Source: a virus
DNA: 50,727 nucleotides
IMG/VR virus record: IMGVR_UViG_3300047320_000035
Coordinates: 1-50,727 of that record
Strand: one strand, 5' to 3'
A program made the translations under genes and the position numbers. A model generated the notes under the pieces. It was not told the DNA's origin, did not search any database, and saw nothing but the letters and a program-made list of their open reading frames with translations. Positions 25,797-33,360 of this stretch are shown here, one piece after another. Position 1 is the stretch's first letter; each line of letters begins with the position of its first letter.

Positions 25797-26415
25797 CAAG
25801 AGCCGGCGAGGTACATACCTGCACGACCTGACCGAGTACGTCGACCGCGGCGAGCCCCTGCCCAAGACCATCTCGGACCAGGATCTCGACGACATGGCCG
25901 CGTACATGATGGAGACCGCGGCGCTGAAGGTCATCGCTGTCGAGCAGTTCGTCATCGTGCCCGAGCTCAAGGTCGGCGGCACGTTCGACCGCCTGTCGTA
26001 CTACGAGGGGCCGGGCCCGGACGGCAAGCCGATCGCCGGCAACTTCATCACGGACACCAAGACCGGCTCGGTCGAGTACGGCAAGCTGAAGATGGCATCG
26101 CAGCTCGCGGTGTACTCGCGCGGCATGCTGTACGACCACACCAAGTTCCCGGTGAACCCTTCGGACAAGAAGGAGTTCGCCGCATGGAAGAAGACTGAGT
26201 TCACTGCCGAGGAGGCCGCCTCGGCGTACTCGCCGCTGCCCCCCGTGAACAAGGACTGGGGCATCATCGTCCACTTGCCACAGGGCGAGGGAGTGTGTAA
26301 GTTGTACTGGGCCGACCTGAGAATCGGGTGGGCGGCGGCACAGCTCGCACTCACCATCAGGCAGACCCGGTCCACGAAGGGTGCGCTCAAGCCCTTCGTG
26401 ACGCAGGCCACATGA
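25474..26415 (+). CDS. RecB/Cas4-type PD-(D/E)XK exonuclease
   Basis: A 313-residue nuclease of the RecB/Cas4 superfamily. It shows the leading histidine (RRGTYLHDL, H117), GGTFDRL (D172), the catalytic ITDTKTG (D194 and K196) and the following QLAVY helix (Q210). No CxxC cluster typical of iron-sulfur Cas4 is evident. It probably resects DNA ends for replication or recombination. GTG 25474 has GAAGGAGAA upstream. It is the first gene of the DNA metabolism block. A motif copy lies in its 3' part (26295). Confidence 0.8.
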   Translation: MALILKDIPQAKPLHPNLSVPRDGWGRPLVVPPTGGKPQGHTRTTTFIDCIEDKSNLIDWGKRMVLVGAARRPDLVKQARHLNPEDKQDKASLDSLAEQLTESSGANDKSRRGTYLHDLTEYVDRGEPLPKTISDQDLDDMAAYMMETAALKVIAVEQFVIVPELKVGGTFDRLSYYEGPGPDGKPIAGNFITDTKTGSVEYGKLKMASQLAVYSRGMLYDHTKFPVNPSDKKEFAAWKKTEFTAEEAASAYSPLPPVNKDWGIIVHLPQGEGVCKLYWADLRIGWAAAQLALTIRQTRSTKGALKPFVTQAT

Positions 26416-26422
26416 ACTGAGG

Positions 26423-26451
26423 TTGACACACTTACACTGAATGTGTAAGTT
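26423..26451 (+). promoter_or_regulatory. Promoter with palindromic operator
   Basis: TTGACA (26423-26428), 17-base spacer, TAAGTT (26446-26451). ACTTACAC (26430-26437) and GTGTAAGT (26443-26450) form a perfect inverted pair of the genome-wide motif, filling the spacer and covering the -10. It is the only place where two motif copies face each other so closely, and it is the best single candidate for a repressor-controlled early promoter of the replication genes. Confidence 0.7.
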
Positions 26452-26487
26452 GGACAACGTCACCGCGAGAGAGGAGCACAACACCGC

Positions 26488-26973
26488 GTGAAGGTCACGA
26501 TCAAGTACGGCAAGGGCTACGACGACTCCTGGGTGGTCTTCGAGGGAACGACCCCCGAGGTCCGGGCCGAGATCCTGGACTACTTCGGGATGGACCCCGA
26601 GTCCCAGCGAGGACTGAGCCTGAGCTCGATCGTCGTGAACGCGACGAACATCGCGCACGGCAAGGGCCTGGTCGCCACGCAGCTCGGCGCCACGGTGGTG
26701 GAGGAGACGAACACCGCGCCGGCCAAGCCGACCGAGGACCCGTGGGCGGCTGCGGCCAACGTGCAGTCCGGACCCTGGCCCGGAAGTGCAAGTGTAGCGA
26801 GTGAGCAGCCGAAGGCCGAGGACCCCAACGCCTACATCCTCGGGGAGATCGAGAAGCAGACCACGGTCGACGGCCTGAAGAAGCTGTGGGCCGCGAACCA
26901 GCCCTTCTTCAAGGACCCGGCCGTCATGGCGGCCTGGAAGGCGAAGGGCAAGTCGCTCCAGGGCGCTGCGTGA
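26488..26973 (+). CDS. Hypothetical protein of the replication block
   Basis: A 161-residue protein. The N-terminal 70 residues are mixed alpha/beta (MKVTIKYGKGYDDSWVVFEG), followed by a Pro/Ala-rich linker and a C-terminal helical region (DGLKKLWAANQPFFKDPAVM). It is the first gene after the palindromic promoter and lies beside the nuclease, so a DNA-recombination accessory role is plausible. No family is recognised. GTG start after AGAGAGGAG. A motif copy lies in the linker (26786). Confidence 0.6.
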   Translation: MKVTIKYGKGYDDSWVVFEGTTPEVRAEILDYFGMDPESQRGLSLSSIVVNATNIAHGKGLVATQLGATVVEETNTAPAKPTEDPWAAAANVQSGPWPGSASVASEQPKAEDPNAYILGEIEKQTTVDGLKKLWAANQPFFKDPAVMAAWKAKGKSLQGAA

Positions 26974-27113
26974 AGCCCGGCGACTGGGGCTACATCCTCG
27001 CGGTGATCGCCATGCTCGCCGCGAGCATCTGGACTTGGACGTCCGCCCCTTGCGGGCTGTGGACGTTCTCGAAGGTCGGCGACATGCCGTCCCGCTGCAT
27101 CACCCAGCAGTAA
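26970..27113 (+). CDS. Small membrane protein
   Basis: A 47-residue frame with one transmembrane helix (WGYILAVIAMLAASIWTW) and two cysteines in the remaining segment. GTG start overlaps the preceding stop as GTGA, so it depends on translational coupling. It is easy to miss by length but codon use fits the neighbours. Confidence 0.55.
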   Translation: MKPGDWGYILAVIAMLAASIWTWTSAPCGLWTFSKVGDMPSRCITQQ

Positions 27114-27165
27114 CGCATCACACCGTAATCGCTCGACAGAGCACGAACGAAGGAGATCAGACACA

Positions 27166-27603
27166 GTGGCTCTCAACCTCATCGACATCCCGGTCCAGGG
27201 CGGCGGCTGGTTCAAGCCGAAGGACAACGTCAACGCGGTGGCCATCCTCCTGGAGGTCCACCAGTACGAGCGTCAGCGTCCCACCCCGAACGGCCCGAAG
27301 GACTCCGTCCTCGCGGACGTGACCGTCTTCCAGGACGCGGCCTCCCTCGCGGCCGGCACCCCGCAGGTCACCAAGGGCCAGAGGATCGAGCAGACCATCC
27401 TCGCCCGCGACCTGGAGACCATCGTCGGCGGCGCCACCATCGTGGTCCTGGACCAGGTGCCCCCGAAGAAGCCCGGCGCGCACCCGGCGTGGGTGTGGCG
27501 TCCGCTCACCGACGCGGCCGTGCGCAACGCCGTGATCGAGTACGCGAACAAGCGCGAGGCCGAGGCGGAGGCCGCCCTCGCGGACGCGCCCGACTTCGAC
27601 TGA
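27166..27603 (+). CDS. Possible single-stranded DNA-binding-like protein
   Basis: A 145-residue protein with a beta-rich N-terminal half (AILLEVHQYERQRPTPNGPK, SVLADVTVF) and a C-terminal helix ending in an acidic, hydrophobic tip (ALADAPDFD) similar to the SSB tail that recruits replication proteins. It sits between the nuclease and helicase genes. An OB-fold SSB analogue is a reasonable guess but not shown by a motif. GTG start after GAAGGAGAT. Confidence 0.45.
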   Translation: MALNLIDIPVQGGGWFKPKDNVNAVAILLEVHQYERQRPTPNGPKDSVLADVTVFQDAASLAAGTPQVTKGQRIEQTILARDLETIVGGATIVVLDQVPPKKPGAHPAWVWRPLTDAAVRNAVIEYANKREAEAEAALADAPDFD

Positions 27604-27683
27604 CCCTGATGTGTAAGTGACGCAACCGGAGCGAGAGAGAGGAGGGGGATGAGCGGGCGCCAGCCCGCAGGGAGGAGGTCTCA

Positions 27684-28142
27684 GTGAGACCGAGCTGGGA
27701 CGAGTGGGCTGCGGAGATCGCCCACACGGTGTCCACGCGCGCTGACTGTTCGAGGTCCCAGGTGGGGGCCGTGCTGCTCAGCCGGACCAAACGTGTTCTC
27801 GCCGTTGGCTACAACGGCCTGCCGGCCGGCATCCCCGGCTGTGCGTCCGCGGGTAACTGCCCGCGAGGGAAGCTGTCGACCGACGAGTGCGAGCGGGACA
27901 GCGACTACTCCAACTGCCCGGCCATTCACGCCGAGGCGAACGCCATCTACCACGCAGACCCGTACGAGCTGCCGGGCGCCACGTTGTACGTGACCCGCAA
28001 GCCGTGCCCGGCCTGCACCACCTTGATCGAGGCGGCCGGCATCGGCCGCATCGTTGTCGACGGAGAGGAGATCACTCAGTGCTCACCCCAGGACGCTCCC
28101 TGGCGCTCCATGCTGAATCGGGCCGTGAACTCCCGCGCGTAG
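27684..28142 (+). CDS. dCMP deaminase
   Basis: A 152-residue zinc deaminase that converts dCMP to dUMP, feeding thymidylate synthesis by ThyX (38.9 kb). Zinc site HAEANA (H82, E84) and PCPAC (C108, C111), with the extra Cys/His-containing insertion CASAGNCPRG characteristic of phage and cellular dCMP deaminases. GTG start after GGGAGGAGG. A motif copy GTGTAAGTGACGC precedes it at 27611. Its 3' end overlaps the helicase gene by 64 bases. Confidence 0.9.
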   Translation: MRPSWDEWAAEIAHTVSTRADCSRSQVGAVLLSRTKRVLAVGYNGLPAGIPGCASAGNCPRGKLSTDECERDSDYSNCPAIHAEANAIYHADPYELPGATLYVTRKPCPACTTLIEAAGIGRIVVDGEEITQCSPQDAPWRSMLNRAVNSRA

Positions 28143-28963
28143 AGGCGTTCGACGACCTGTACGCCATGGGTGTGAGGCCCAGGCACGGCGAGGTCGTGAT
28201 GATCGCCGGCCGCTCGGGCACGCAGAAGTCGGGCTTCGCCCTGTTCTGGGTTGCTCAGATGAACCTGCCGACGCTGTACTTCAGCGCGGACATGTCCGCC
28301 TTCACCGCGAGCTCGCGGCTGGCGTCGATGATGACGAAGGACACCTCGGCGATGGTCGAGGCCGGCATGGCGGAGGGCGGGAAGTACCGGCAGGCGTACA
28401 TCGACGCGCTGGCCGAGCTGAACATCACCTTCTCCTTCGGCTCCCCCATCACCTGGCGGGCGGTCGACGAGGAGTTGGAAGCCTTCGTCGAGCTGTGGGA
28501 CGAGTACCCGCAGGTGATCGTGTTCGACAACCTGATGGACTTCGAGAACGCCGAGTCGGACTACACCGAGCAGATGGCCGTCATGCAGGGCGCGACCGAG
28601 CTGGCCCGCCACACGGGCGCCACGGTCATCATCCTGCACCACGCGAGCGACAAGGCGTGGGAGGCGAAGACGTCGCCCTGGAACCCGCCGAGCCGTGACC
28701 AGGTCAAGGGTGGCCTGTCGGAGAAGCCCGAGCTGTCCCTGTCCGTGGCGCTCGACCCCACGTCGATGGCGTACCACGTCGCGTGCATCAAACAAAGAAT
28801 GGGGCCCTGCGATCCGACCGCGCAGCGCTACGCGACGATGATCTGTGAGCCGGAGTACACGCGCTTCCGCAAGGCGGAGGTCCGGCAGATCGTTCAGGCC
28901 GCCAAGGCGCAGCCGGCCGAGGAGTGGAGCCCGGTCAAGGTCGCGTTGACCATGGGTTCGTAG
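28079..28963 (+). CDS. RecA-fold DNA helicase (DnaB-like)
   Basis: A 294-residue ATPase with Walker A GRSGTQKS (residues 44-51), Walker B VIVFDNL (D150), and IILHHASD at the sensor position. This matches the RecA/DnaB-type replicative helicase domain without the N-terminal primase-binding part. It is followed by primase genes, so it probably unwinds the replication fork. GTG 28079 is chosen from GGAGAGGAG upstream; it overlaps the deaminase gene. Confidence 0.8.
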   Translation: MLTPGRSLALHAESGRELPRVEAFDDLYAMGVRPRHGEVVMIAGRSGTQKSGFALFWVAQMNLPTLYFSADMSAFTASSRLASMMTKDTSAMVEAGMAEGGKYRQAYIDALAELNITFSFGSPITWRAVDEELEAFVELWDEYPQVIVFDNLMDFENAESDYTEQMAVMQGATELARHTGATVIILHHASDKAWEAKTSPWNPPSRDQVKGGLSEKPELSLSVALDPTSMAYHVACIKQRMGPCDPTAQRYATMICEPEYTRFRKAEVRQIVQAAKAQPAEEWSPVKVALTMGS

Positions 28964-28974
28964 TGTGATACTGT
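28946..28974 (+). promoter_or_regulatory. Rightward promoter, TGTGATACTGT class
   Basis: TTGACC (28946-28951), 17-base spacer ending TGTGA, TACTGT (28969-28974) followed by CGC. The same extended -10 TGTGATACTGTCGC recurs in leftward promoters at 48.27 and 50.24 kb and, slightly changed, at 45.14 kb. The transcript would begin at about 28981, with a CCGGGC/GCCCGG hairpin at its 5' end and the operator motif at 29020. Confidence 0.65.
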
Positions 28975-29026
28975 CGCAAGACATTGCCGGGCACCAGCCC
29001 GGTCTTACTGGGAGGTGGTGTGCAAG

Positions 29027-29404
29027 TTGAGCAACAGTATCGCGGCGAGGAACCGGCGCAACAAGCGCAAGGGTGCTGACTGGGAGTCGGACCTGCGCGA
29101 GGGTCTGCGCGAGGAGGGCTTCGACGTCGAGTCCCTGCGCCTGGCCGGCAAGGAGGACGAGGGCGACCTGGTCATCCGCGAGGGCGACGGCAAGTACCTG
29201 GTCATCGAGGCCAAGAACGCCAAGTTCGAGCCCGGCGTGTTCCTCGGTGAGGCCATCGCCGAGCGGGAGAACTTCGCCAAGCACCGCGGCCTGGACCTGG
29301 AGAACGTCGAGTCCATCGTCGTGGTCAAGCGGCGCGGGAAGAACTGGCGCAAGGCGTTCGTCCTCACCACGGTCGAGGACTACCTCGGCCTGGACCCGCA
29401 GTGA
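29027..29404 (+). CDS. Holliday-junction-resolvase-like nuclease
   Basis: A 125-residue PD-(D/E)XK protein: KGADWESDLREGLREEGF gives the leading Glu; GKEDEGDLVI the metal-binding Asp; YLVIEAKN the E-x-K pair. This pattern is like archaeal Hjc-type or phage resolvases. TTG 29027 (LSNSIAARN) is preferred, with GGAGG at 29011; GTG codons at 29015 and 29018 are too close to that site. The GTGCAAGTTG motif (29020-29029) overlaps the start codon, so the motif could affect translation. Confidence 0.7.
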   Translation: MSNSIAARNRRNKRKGADWESDLREGLREEGFDVESLRLAGKEDEGDLVIREGDGKYLVIEAKNAKFEPGVFLGEAIAERENFAKHRGLDLENVESIVVVKRRGKNWRKAFVLTTVEDYLGLDPQ

Positions 29405-29553
29405 TCGGCTTCATGGGCTGGGACATGACCCAGGCCGAGCTCGACGCCCTGCACGACGAGACCGAGGCGTTCTTCGCCTACATCGAAGACCCCGACTCCG
29501 ACCTGGCCGTTGTCCTCGCCGTCGAGGAGGCCCTGGAGGTGACACACCCGTGA
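29401..29553 (+). CDS. Small acidic protein
   Basis: A 50-residue frame MIGFMGWDMTQAELDALHDE and on, strongly acidic and helical. GTG start overlaps the resolvase stop (GTGA) and its own stop overlaps the primase zinc-finger start. The coupled overlaps on both sides make it a likely real gene. No function known. Confidence 0.6.
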   Translation: MIGFMGWDMTQAELDALHDETEAFFAYIEDPDSDLAVVLAVEEALEVTHP

Positions 29554-29984
29554 GATTCCATCGCATCGACAACGACCGGAGCGGAGGTGCCGACAGCAAG
29601 CCCACGCTCGACGCGGTCATGCACCACTTCGACGTCGACTTCAACGACCAGCGCAACACCGGCATGGCCAAGTGCCCACTGCATGACGACAACACCCCGT
29701 CGATGTCCTACCGGCTCGACGAGGGCCTGTGGAACTGCCACTCCTGCGGCAACGGCGGAGACAGCTTCACCCTGATCGAGAAGTACCACGCCGAACAGCT
29801 CGGTAAGCAGATCGACTTCAAGCAGGCCAAGGCGTACGCCAAGGAACACGGCCTCGAAGAGGGCCAGGTCGCCGAGAAGAGCGACGGATACACCAGCCGG
29901 TACGGAGGCGGCCACCGAGCCGCCCAGAAGAAGCCGGGCAAGAAGACCGGGAGCGGCTACGTGCCGGCCTGGAAGCGCAAGTAA
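29550..29984 (+). CDS. Primase zinc-finger (CHC2-like) protein
   Basis: A 144-residue protein with the DnaG-type zinc-binding domain: KCPLHDDNTPSMSYRLDEGLW (quoted in part) followed by NCHSCGNGGDSFTLIEKY, giving C-x2-H...C-x2-C. The rest is a basic tail (AAQKKPGKKTGSGYVPAWKRK region). Together with the next gene it reconstitutes the zinc-finger and catalytic halves of a DnaG primase in two polypeptides. GTG start with TGGAGGTGA upstream. Confidence 0.85.
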   Translation: MRFHRIDNDRSGGADSKPTLDAVMHHFDVDFNDQRNTGMAKCPLHDDNTPSMSYRLDEGLWNCHSCGNGGDSFTLIEKYHAEQLGKQIDFKQAKAYAKEHGLEEGQVAEKSDGYTSRYGGGHRAAQKKPGKKTGSGYVPAWKRK

Positions 29985-29998
29985 GGAGGAGATCCAGC

Positions 29999-30661
29999 TT
30001 GGCCGAGCACGAACCGCTCACGCCGCTCTCGACGTCCCAGAAGGAGATGCTGGAGGAGGCGGTAGCCACCTACCAGGCGCACCTCACGGCCGAGACCGCG
30101 GCCTACCTCATGGCGCGAGGCATCGGGCGGGACGAGGCCCTGGCCTTCCGGCTCGGGATCGTCGCCGACCCGGCGCCGGGCCACGAGAAGTACCGGGGGA
30201 TGCTCGCGATCCCCTACCTCGGCCGCGACGGACAGCCGCTCACCGTGCGCTTCCGCTGCCTCGCCGAGCACAACCACCGCGACTACTTCCACGGCAAGTA
30301 CAACACCATCAAGGACGACATCCCCCGCATGTTCAACGTCGGGGCCGTCCACCGCGCAGACGACGAGATCCACGTCACCGAGGGCGAGCTCGACGCCGTC
30401 ATCCTGAACAAGATCGGCCTGCCGGCTGTCGCCATCCCCGGCGCCAACATGTGGTTCGGCCGGCACCGCAGGATGCTCGCCGGCTTCAACCGCGTGTGGA
30501 CCTGGGCCGACCCCGACGACGCGGGCGCCGAGCTCACCGGCAAGATCACCCGCGCCCTGCGCTCCGCCAAGGCGGTGCGACTGAAGGCCGACGTCACCGA
30601 CACGTACATGGCACACGGGGCCGAGCACCTGCTCTCCCTGGTGCAGAAGAAGGAGGACTGA
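29999..30661 (+). CDS. Primase catalytic (TOPRIM) protein
   Basis: A 220-residue protein with a helical N-terminus, the RNA-polymerase-basic-like region IPYLGRDGQPLTVRFRCL, and a TOPRIM fold: HVTEGELDAVILNKIGLPAV (catalytic Glu) and VWTWADPDDAGAEL (D-x-D). It should synthesise primers with the zinc-finger partner encoded just upstream. TTG start at 29999 after AAGGAGGAGAT. Confidence 0.85.
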   Translation: MAEHEPLTPLSTSQKEMLEEAVATYQAHLTAETAAYLMARGIGRDEALAFRLGIVADPAPGHEKYRGMLAIPYLGRDGQPLTVRFRCLAEHNHRDYFHGKYNTIKDDIPRMFNVGAVHRADDEIHVTEGELDAVILNKIGLPAVAIPGANMWFGRHRRMLAGFNRVWTWADPDDAGAELTGKITRALRSAKAVRLKADVTDTYMAHGAEHLLSLVQKKED

Positions 30662-30666
30662 CCGAA

Positions 30667-30999
30667 GTGGCAGAAGAGACCATCGAGAAGGCGCCGGCCC
30701 CGAAGAAGGCCGCCCGCAAGCCCGACCCGATGACGCAGCTCCTCAACGAGGTGCGCGCCGAGCTGAAGCAGGTGGGCGAGTGGACGACCACCGACGCCTA
30801 CGCCTTCAGGCGCCGCCAGCACGACGGCCGCGCAGCCGCCTGGGGCCGCGAGTACGCCAAGACGGGCGCCTTCGACGCCATGCTCCTGTCGCTCACCTTC
30901 GAGGCCCTGGCCTGCTACCCGCAGGAACAGCGGCACTCCCTCGTTCAGCTCGCCGCCGCCGCGCTGGCCGCCGCCGAGAAGCTGGAGGCCGGCAAGTGA
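30667..30999 (+). CDS. Hypothetical protein
   Basis: A 110-residue protein with a Lys/Ala/Pro-rich N-terminus (EKAPAPKKAARKPD) and helical remainder (DAYAFRRRQHDGRAAAWGRE). It follows the primase gene by five bases and overlaps the next start. No family recognised; possibly a replication accessory protein by position. Confidence 0.6.
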   Translation: MAEETIEKAPAPKKAARKPDPMTQLLNEVRAELKQVGEWTTTDAYAFRRRQHDGRAAAWGREYAKTGAFDAMLLSLTFEALACYPQEQRHSLVQLAAAALAAAEKLEAGK

Positions 31000-31208
31000 G
31001 CGCCGGGGAGGAGGGGTTCCCCGAGGAGTGGGAGGGTGCGGAGATCACGGCCGAGCCCGAGGTCGTCGACCACTTCTCCAACGTGACGCGGGCGGCGTCC
31101 ATCGTGGGCGACCTGCGGGCCTCCCTCCGTAAGGAGGGCTTCACCCGCGAGGAGACCTTCGAGCTGGTCCAGATGTACTGGGCCTCGGAGTTGGGAGCGT
31201 TCGACTGA
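30996..31208 (+). CDS. Small acidic hypothetical protein
   Basis: A 70-residue acidic protein (EEGFPEEWEGAEITAEPEVV) with a C-terminal helix-turn-helix-like stretch (LRKEGFTREETFELVQMYWAS). GTG start overlaps the previous stop. No function assigned. Confidence 0.6.
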   Translation: MSAGEEGFPEEWEGAEITAEPEVVDHFSNVTRAASIVGDLRASLRKEGFTREETFELVQMYWASELGAFD

Positions 31209-31420
31209 GCGCGCTACCCGGCAGGCCCGGCTACAAACTGGAGGCCATTTACGAGGCCATGAGCGAAGAGGAGCGCGAGGCGTTCCGGCCCGTCCTGCTC
31301 GGCCCGAGCCCGGCCGACTGGCTGGCAGACCTGCTCCGCACCAACGGGCACGACGTGTCCGCATCCACCATCCGCACGTACAGGCGCTCACTGCGCAGAG
31401 AGGGGGTGACCAGTGTCTGA
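31205..31420 (+). CDS. Small HTH-like protein, apparent CTG start
   Basis: A 71-residue frame (LSALPGRPGYKLEAIYEAMS onward) with a clear helix-turn-helix pattern PADWLADLLRTNGHDVSAST followed by a basic tail. There is no ATG, GTG or TTG near the expected start; the best fit is CTG 31205, overlapping the upstream stop as CTGA with GGGAG eight bases before. An internal ATG at 31259 would remove the first helix. Its stop overlaps the next gene's GTG. It is probably a small regulator. Confidence 0.6.
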   Translation: MSALPGRPGYKLEAIYEAMSEEEREAFRPVLLGPSPADWLADLLRTNGHDVSASTIRTYRRSLRREGVTSV

Positions 31421-32615
31421 ACTGACTGAAGCGCTGCTCGCCAAGCCGACCGCCCCTGCGGTCGCCGGCCGGAAGGTCGACCCCGAGAAGGACTTCACCC
31501 GCCAGATCGAGATCAAGGGCGACGAGGCCGACGTCACGGTCCGCGGTGAGACCTTCGAGGACAACGAGAGTGCGGCCACCGCCGTGCTCCAGGGCCAGGG
31601 CCTCGACCCGGCCGAGTGGACCGTCACCGGCCTGCGCTCCTCGGAGTGGACGATGGCGAACGGGGACACGGGCGTATCCACCCGCTTCACCTTCGCCCGA
31701 CGTGCAAGTGTGACTGAGGCGGGCCGGCCCCCGATCGACGAGCTGATCGCAGCCCTGGACGGCACGCCGGTCAACGTGATCCAGGTACTGCCCGACACGG
31801 ACGGCGAGGACCACACCTTCATCGTCGCCCTCGGCGACATGCAGTTCGGCAAGATCGACGGAGACGGCGTCGAGGGCACGCTCCAGCGCACGATCGACTG
31901 CCTCAACCGGGCCGCCGAGCTGCTGGTCGAGTACCGGATGCGCTTCAACATCCGCCACGTCCACATCGCCTGGCTCGGCGACCACGTCGAGGGCTTCGTC
32001 AGCCAGGGCGGCGCCAACACCTGGCGCACCCAGCTCACCCTCAACGAGCAGATCCGCCTGACCCGCCGAGTGATGCTCCACGCGCTCCTGCTCTTCGCCC
32101 CGGTGTGTGAGCGGCTGACCATGGCGGCCGTCCCTGGCAACCATGGCGAGGCGATCCGGATCAGCGGCAAGGGACTGACCCGCTACGACGACAGCCACGA
32201 CACCGAGTCCCTGATCGCCGTCAAGGACGCGGCCGACCTCAACCCCGACCGGTTCCGTCACGTCGAGTTCTACGTCCCCGACACTGACGAGCTGACGGTC
32301 GTCGTCGACTGCTCGGGCACCATCGTCGCCCACGCCCACGGCCACCAGTTCCGGCCCGGCAAGCACTTCGAGTGGTGGAAGGGCCAGGCGTTCGGGCGCA
32401 GCTCGGCCATGCACCAGGCCGACCTCCTGCTCGCCGGCCACCTGCACCACGAGTTCATCGAAGCGGACGGGCCCCGGACCTTCATCCAGGTGCCGTCGAT
32501 GGAGTCCGAGTCGACGTGGTTCCGCCACAGCAAGGGCGCCGAGGGCGCCCCCGGACTGATCGTCGCCGTCACCAGCAAGGGCCGCGTGCCCGTGAAGGAG
32601 GTAGTGAGCAAGTGA
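31413..32615 (+). CDS. Calcineurin-like metallophosphoesterase
   Basis: A 400-residue protein with the full metallophosphoesterase signature: LGDMQFGK (D142), WLGDHVEGF (G189-D190, H191), VPGNHGE (N243, H244), AHAHGHQF and AGHLHHEF. An N-terminal 120-residue extension is separate. The SbcD/Mre11 group of this superfamily are nucleases, fitting its place among replication genes, but an SbcC partner is absent. GTG start. A motif copy lies inside it (31702). Confidence 0.8.
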   Translation: MSELTEALLAKPTAPAVAGRKVDPEKDFTRQIEIKGDEADVTVRGETFEDNESAATAVLQGQGLDPAEWTVTGLRSSEWTMANGDTGVSTRFTFARRASVTEAGRPPIDELIAALDGTPVNVIQVLPDTDGEDHTFIVALGDMQFGKIDGDGVEGTLQRTIDCLNRAAELLVEYRMRFNIRHVHIAWLGDHVEGFVSQGGANTWRTQLTLNEQIRLTRRVMLHALLLFAPVCERLTMAAVPGNHGEAIRISGKGLTRYDDSHDTESLIAVKDAADLNPDRFRHVEFYVPDTDELTVVVDCSGTIVAHAHGHQFRPGKHFEWWKGQAFGRSSAMHQADLLLAGHLHHEFIEADGPRTFIQVPSMESESTWFRHSKGAEGAPGLIVAVTSKGRVPVKEVVSK

Positions 32616-32977
32616 GCCTGAACGTCATCGAGATCACGAACGCATACGAGACCGCTGAGCAGGCGAGCGTGGACTGGTCGGTCCTGGACGACGCGGAGAC
32701 CGTGAAAGTCGCCGAGCGGGCCGCCTACCGCCTCGCACAGGACTACGCGGACACCGGCACCATCGAGTACGACGACGCCTACCAGGAAGCGCTGATCATC
32801 CTGGCCTCCAGGCCCCGCATGGTGCGCGCGGTGCTCGCCGACCCCGCCCTCGGGTACGGCGTGCTCTACACCCGGCTGCACCAGGCGCTGGTGAAGGTCG
32901 TACGGACCGACGCCAAGCACCGCACGAGGCACACCTCCTACGAGGCCGCGCTCGACACCGCGGAGGTGGCGGCCTGA
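32612..32977 (+). CDS. Sigma-factor-like protein, region 2-like half
   Basis: A 121-residue helical protein. AERAAYRLAQDYADTGTIEYDDAYQEALIILASRP (quoted in parts) resembles the start of sigma-70 region 2, where a D(L/A)xQEA helix follows an N-terminal helix. The next gene looks like region 4. The two might act as a two-chain sigma or anti-sigma system redirecting host RNA polymerase. GTG start overlaps the phosphoesterase stop. The assignment is tentative. Confidence 0.45.
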   Translation: MSLNVIEITNAYETAEQASVDWSVLDDAETVKVAERAAYRLAQDYADTGTIEYDDAYQEALIILASRPRMVRAVLADPALGYGVLYTRLHQALVKVVRTDAKHRTRHTSYEAALDTAEVAA

Positions 32978-33360
32978 TGCCGGGCTACAACCGAGCGATC
33001 GTCGAGAAGATGCTGCCCGCCGTCTGGGACCAGGACGCGGCGTACGGCATGAAGAACGAGCAGAAGCCCGACCCGGACATGCCCAAGGGGCACGTCGACA
33101 AGAAGAAGGGCTCCGACTTCCTGGTCCACCTCGCCGACGTCCGCCTGGCCGTCGACAAGGGCCCCCTCACCTTCGAGGAGAAGCAGGCCCTGTTCATGCG
33201 GTACTACCTGGACGACCTCCAGGACCACATCGCCGCCCACCAGGGCGTGACGCAGCGAGCGGTCTCGTACCGGATCGAGCGGGGCGTGGGCAAGCTCGCC
33301 GCCCACCTGAACGGCGAGCAATACATCGACGGCTACGACCAGTTGGAGGTAGAGCAGTGA
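32977..33360 (+). CDS. Sigma-factor-like protein, region 4-like HTH
   Basis: A 127-residue protein whose second half matches sigma region 4: LTFEEKQALFMRYYLDDLQD, then IAAHQGVTQRAVSYRIERGV, then KLAAHLNG. A Lys-rich segment (KGHVDKKKGSD) precedes it. ATG start overlaps the previous stop (TGATG), tying it to the region 2-like partner. It probably recognises a promoter -35 element or acts as an HTH regulator. Confidence 0.55.
   Translation: MPGYNRAIVEKMLPAVWDQDAAYGMKNEQKPDPDMPKGHVDKKKGSDFLVHLADVRLAVDKGPLTFEEKQALFMRYYLDDLQDHIAAHQGVTQRAVSYRIERGVGKLAAHLNGEQYIDGYDQLEVEQ

Noticed and set aside
25474-26415. True Cas4 of a CRISPR system
   Set aside because: The nuclease motifs match the wider RecB/Cas4 group, but the iron-sulfur cysteines and any other cas gene are absent.
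31413-32615. SbcD with an SbcC partner
   Set aside because: The phosphoesterase motifs are clear, but no long coiled-coil ATPase gene is present, so I kept the general family name.
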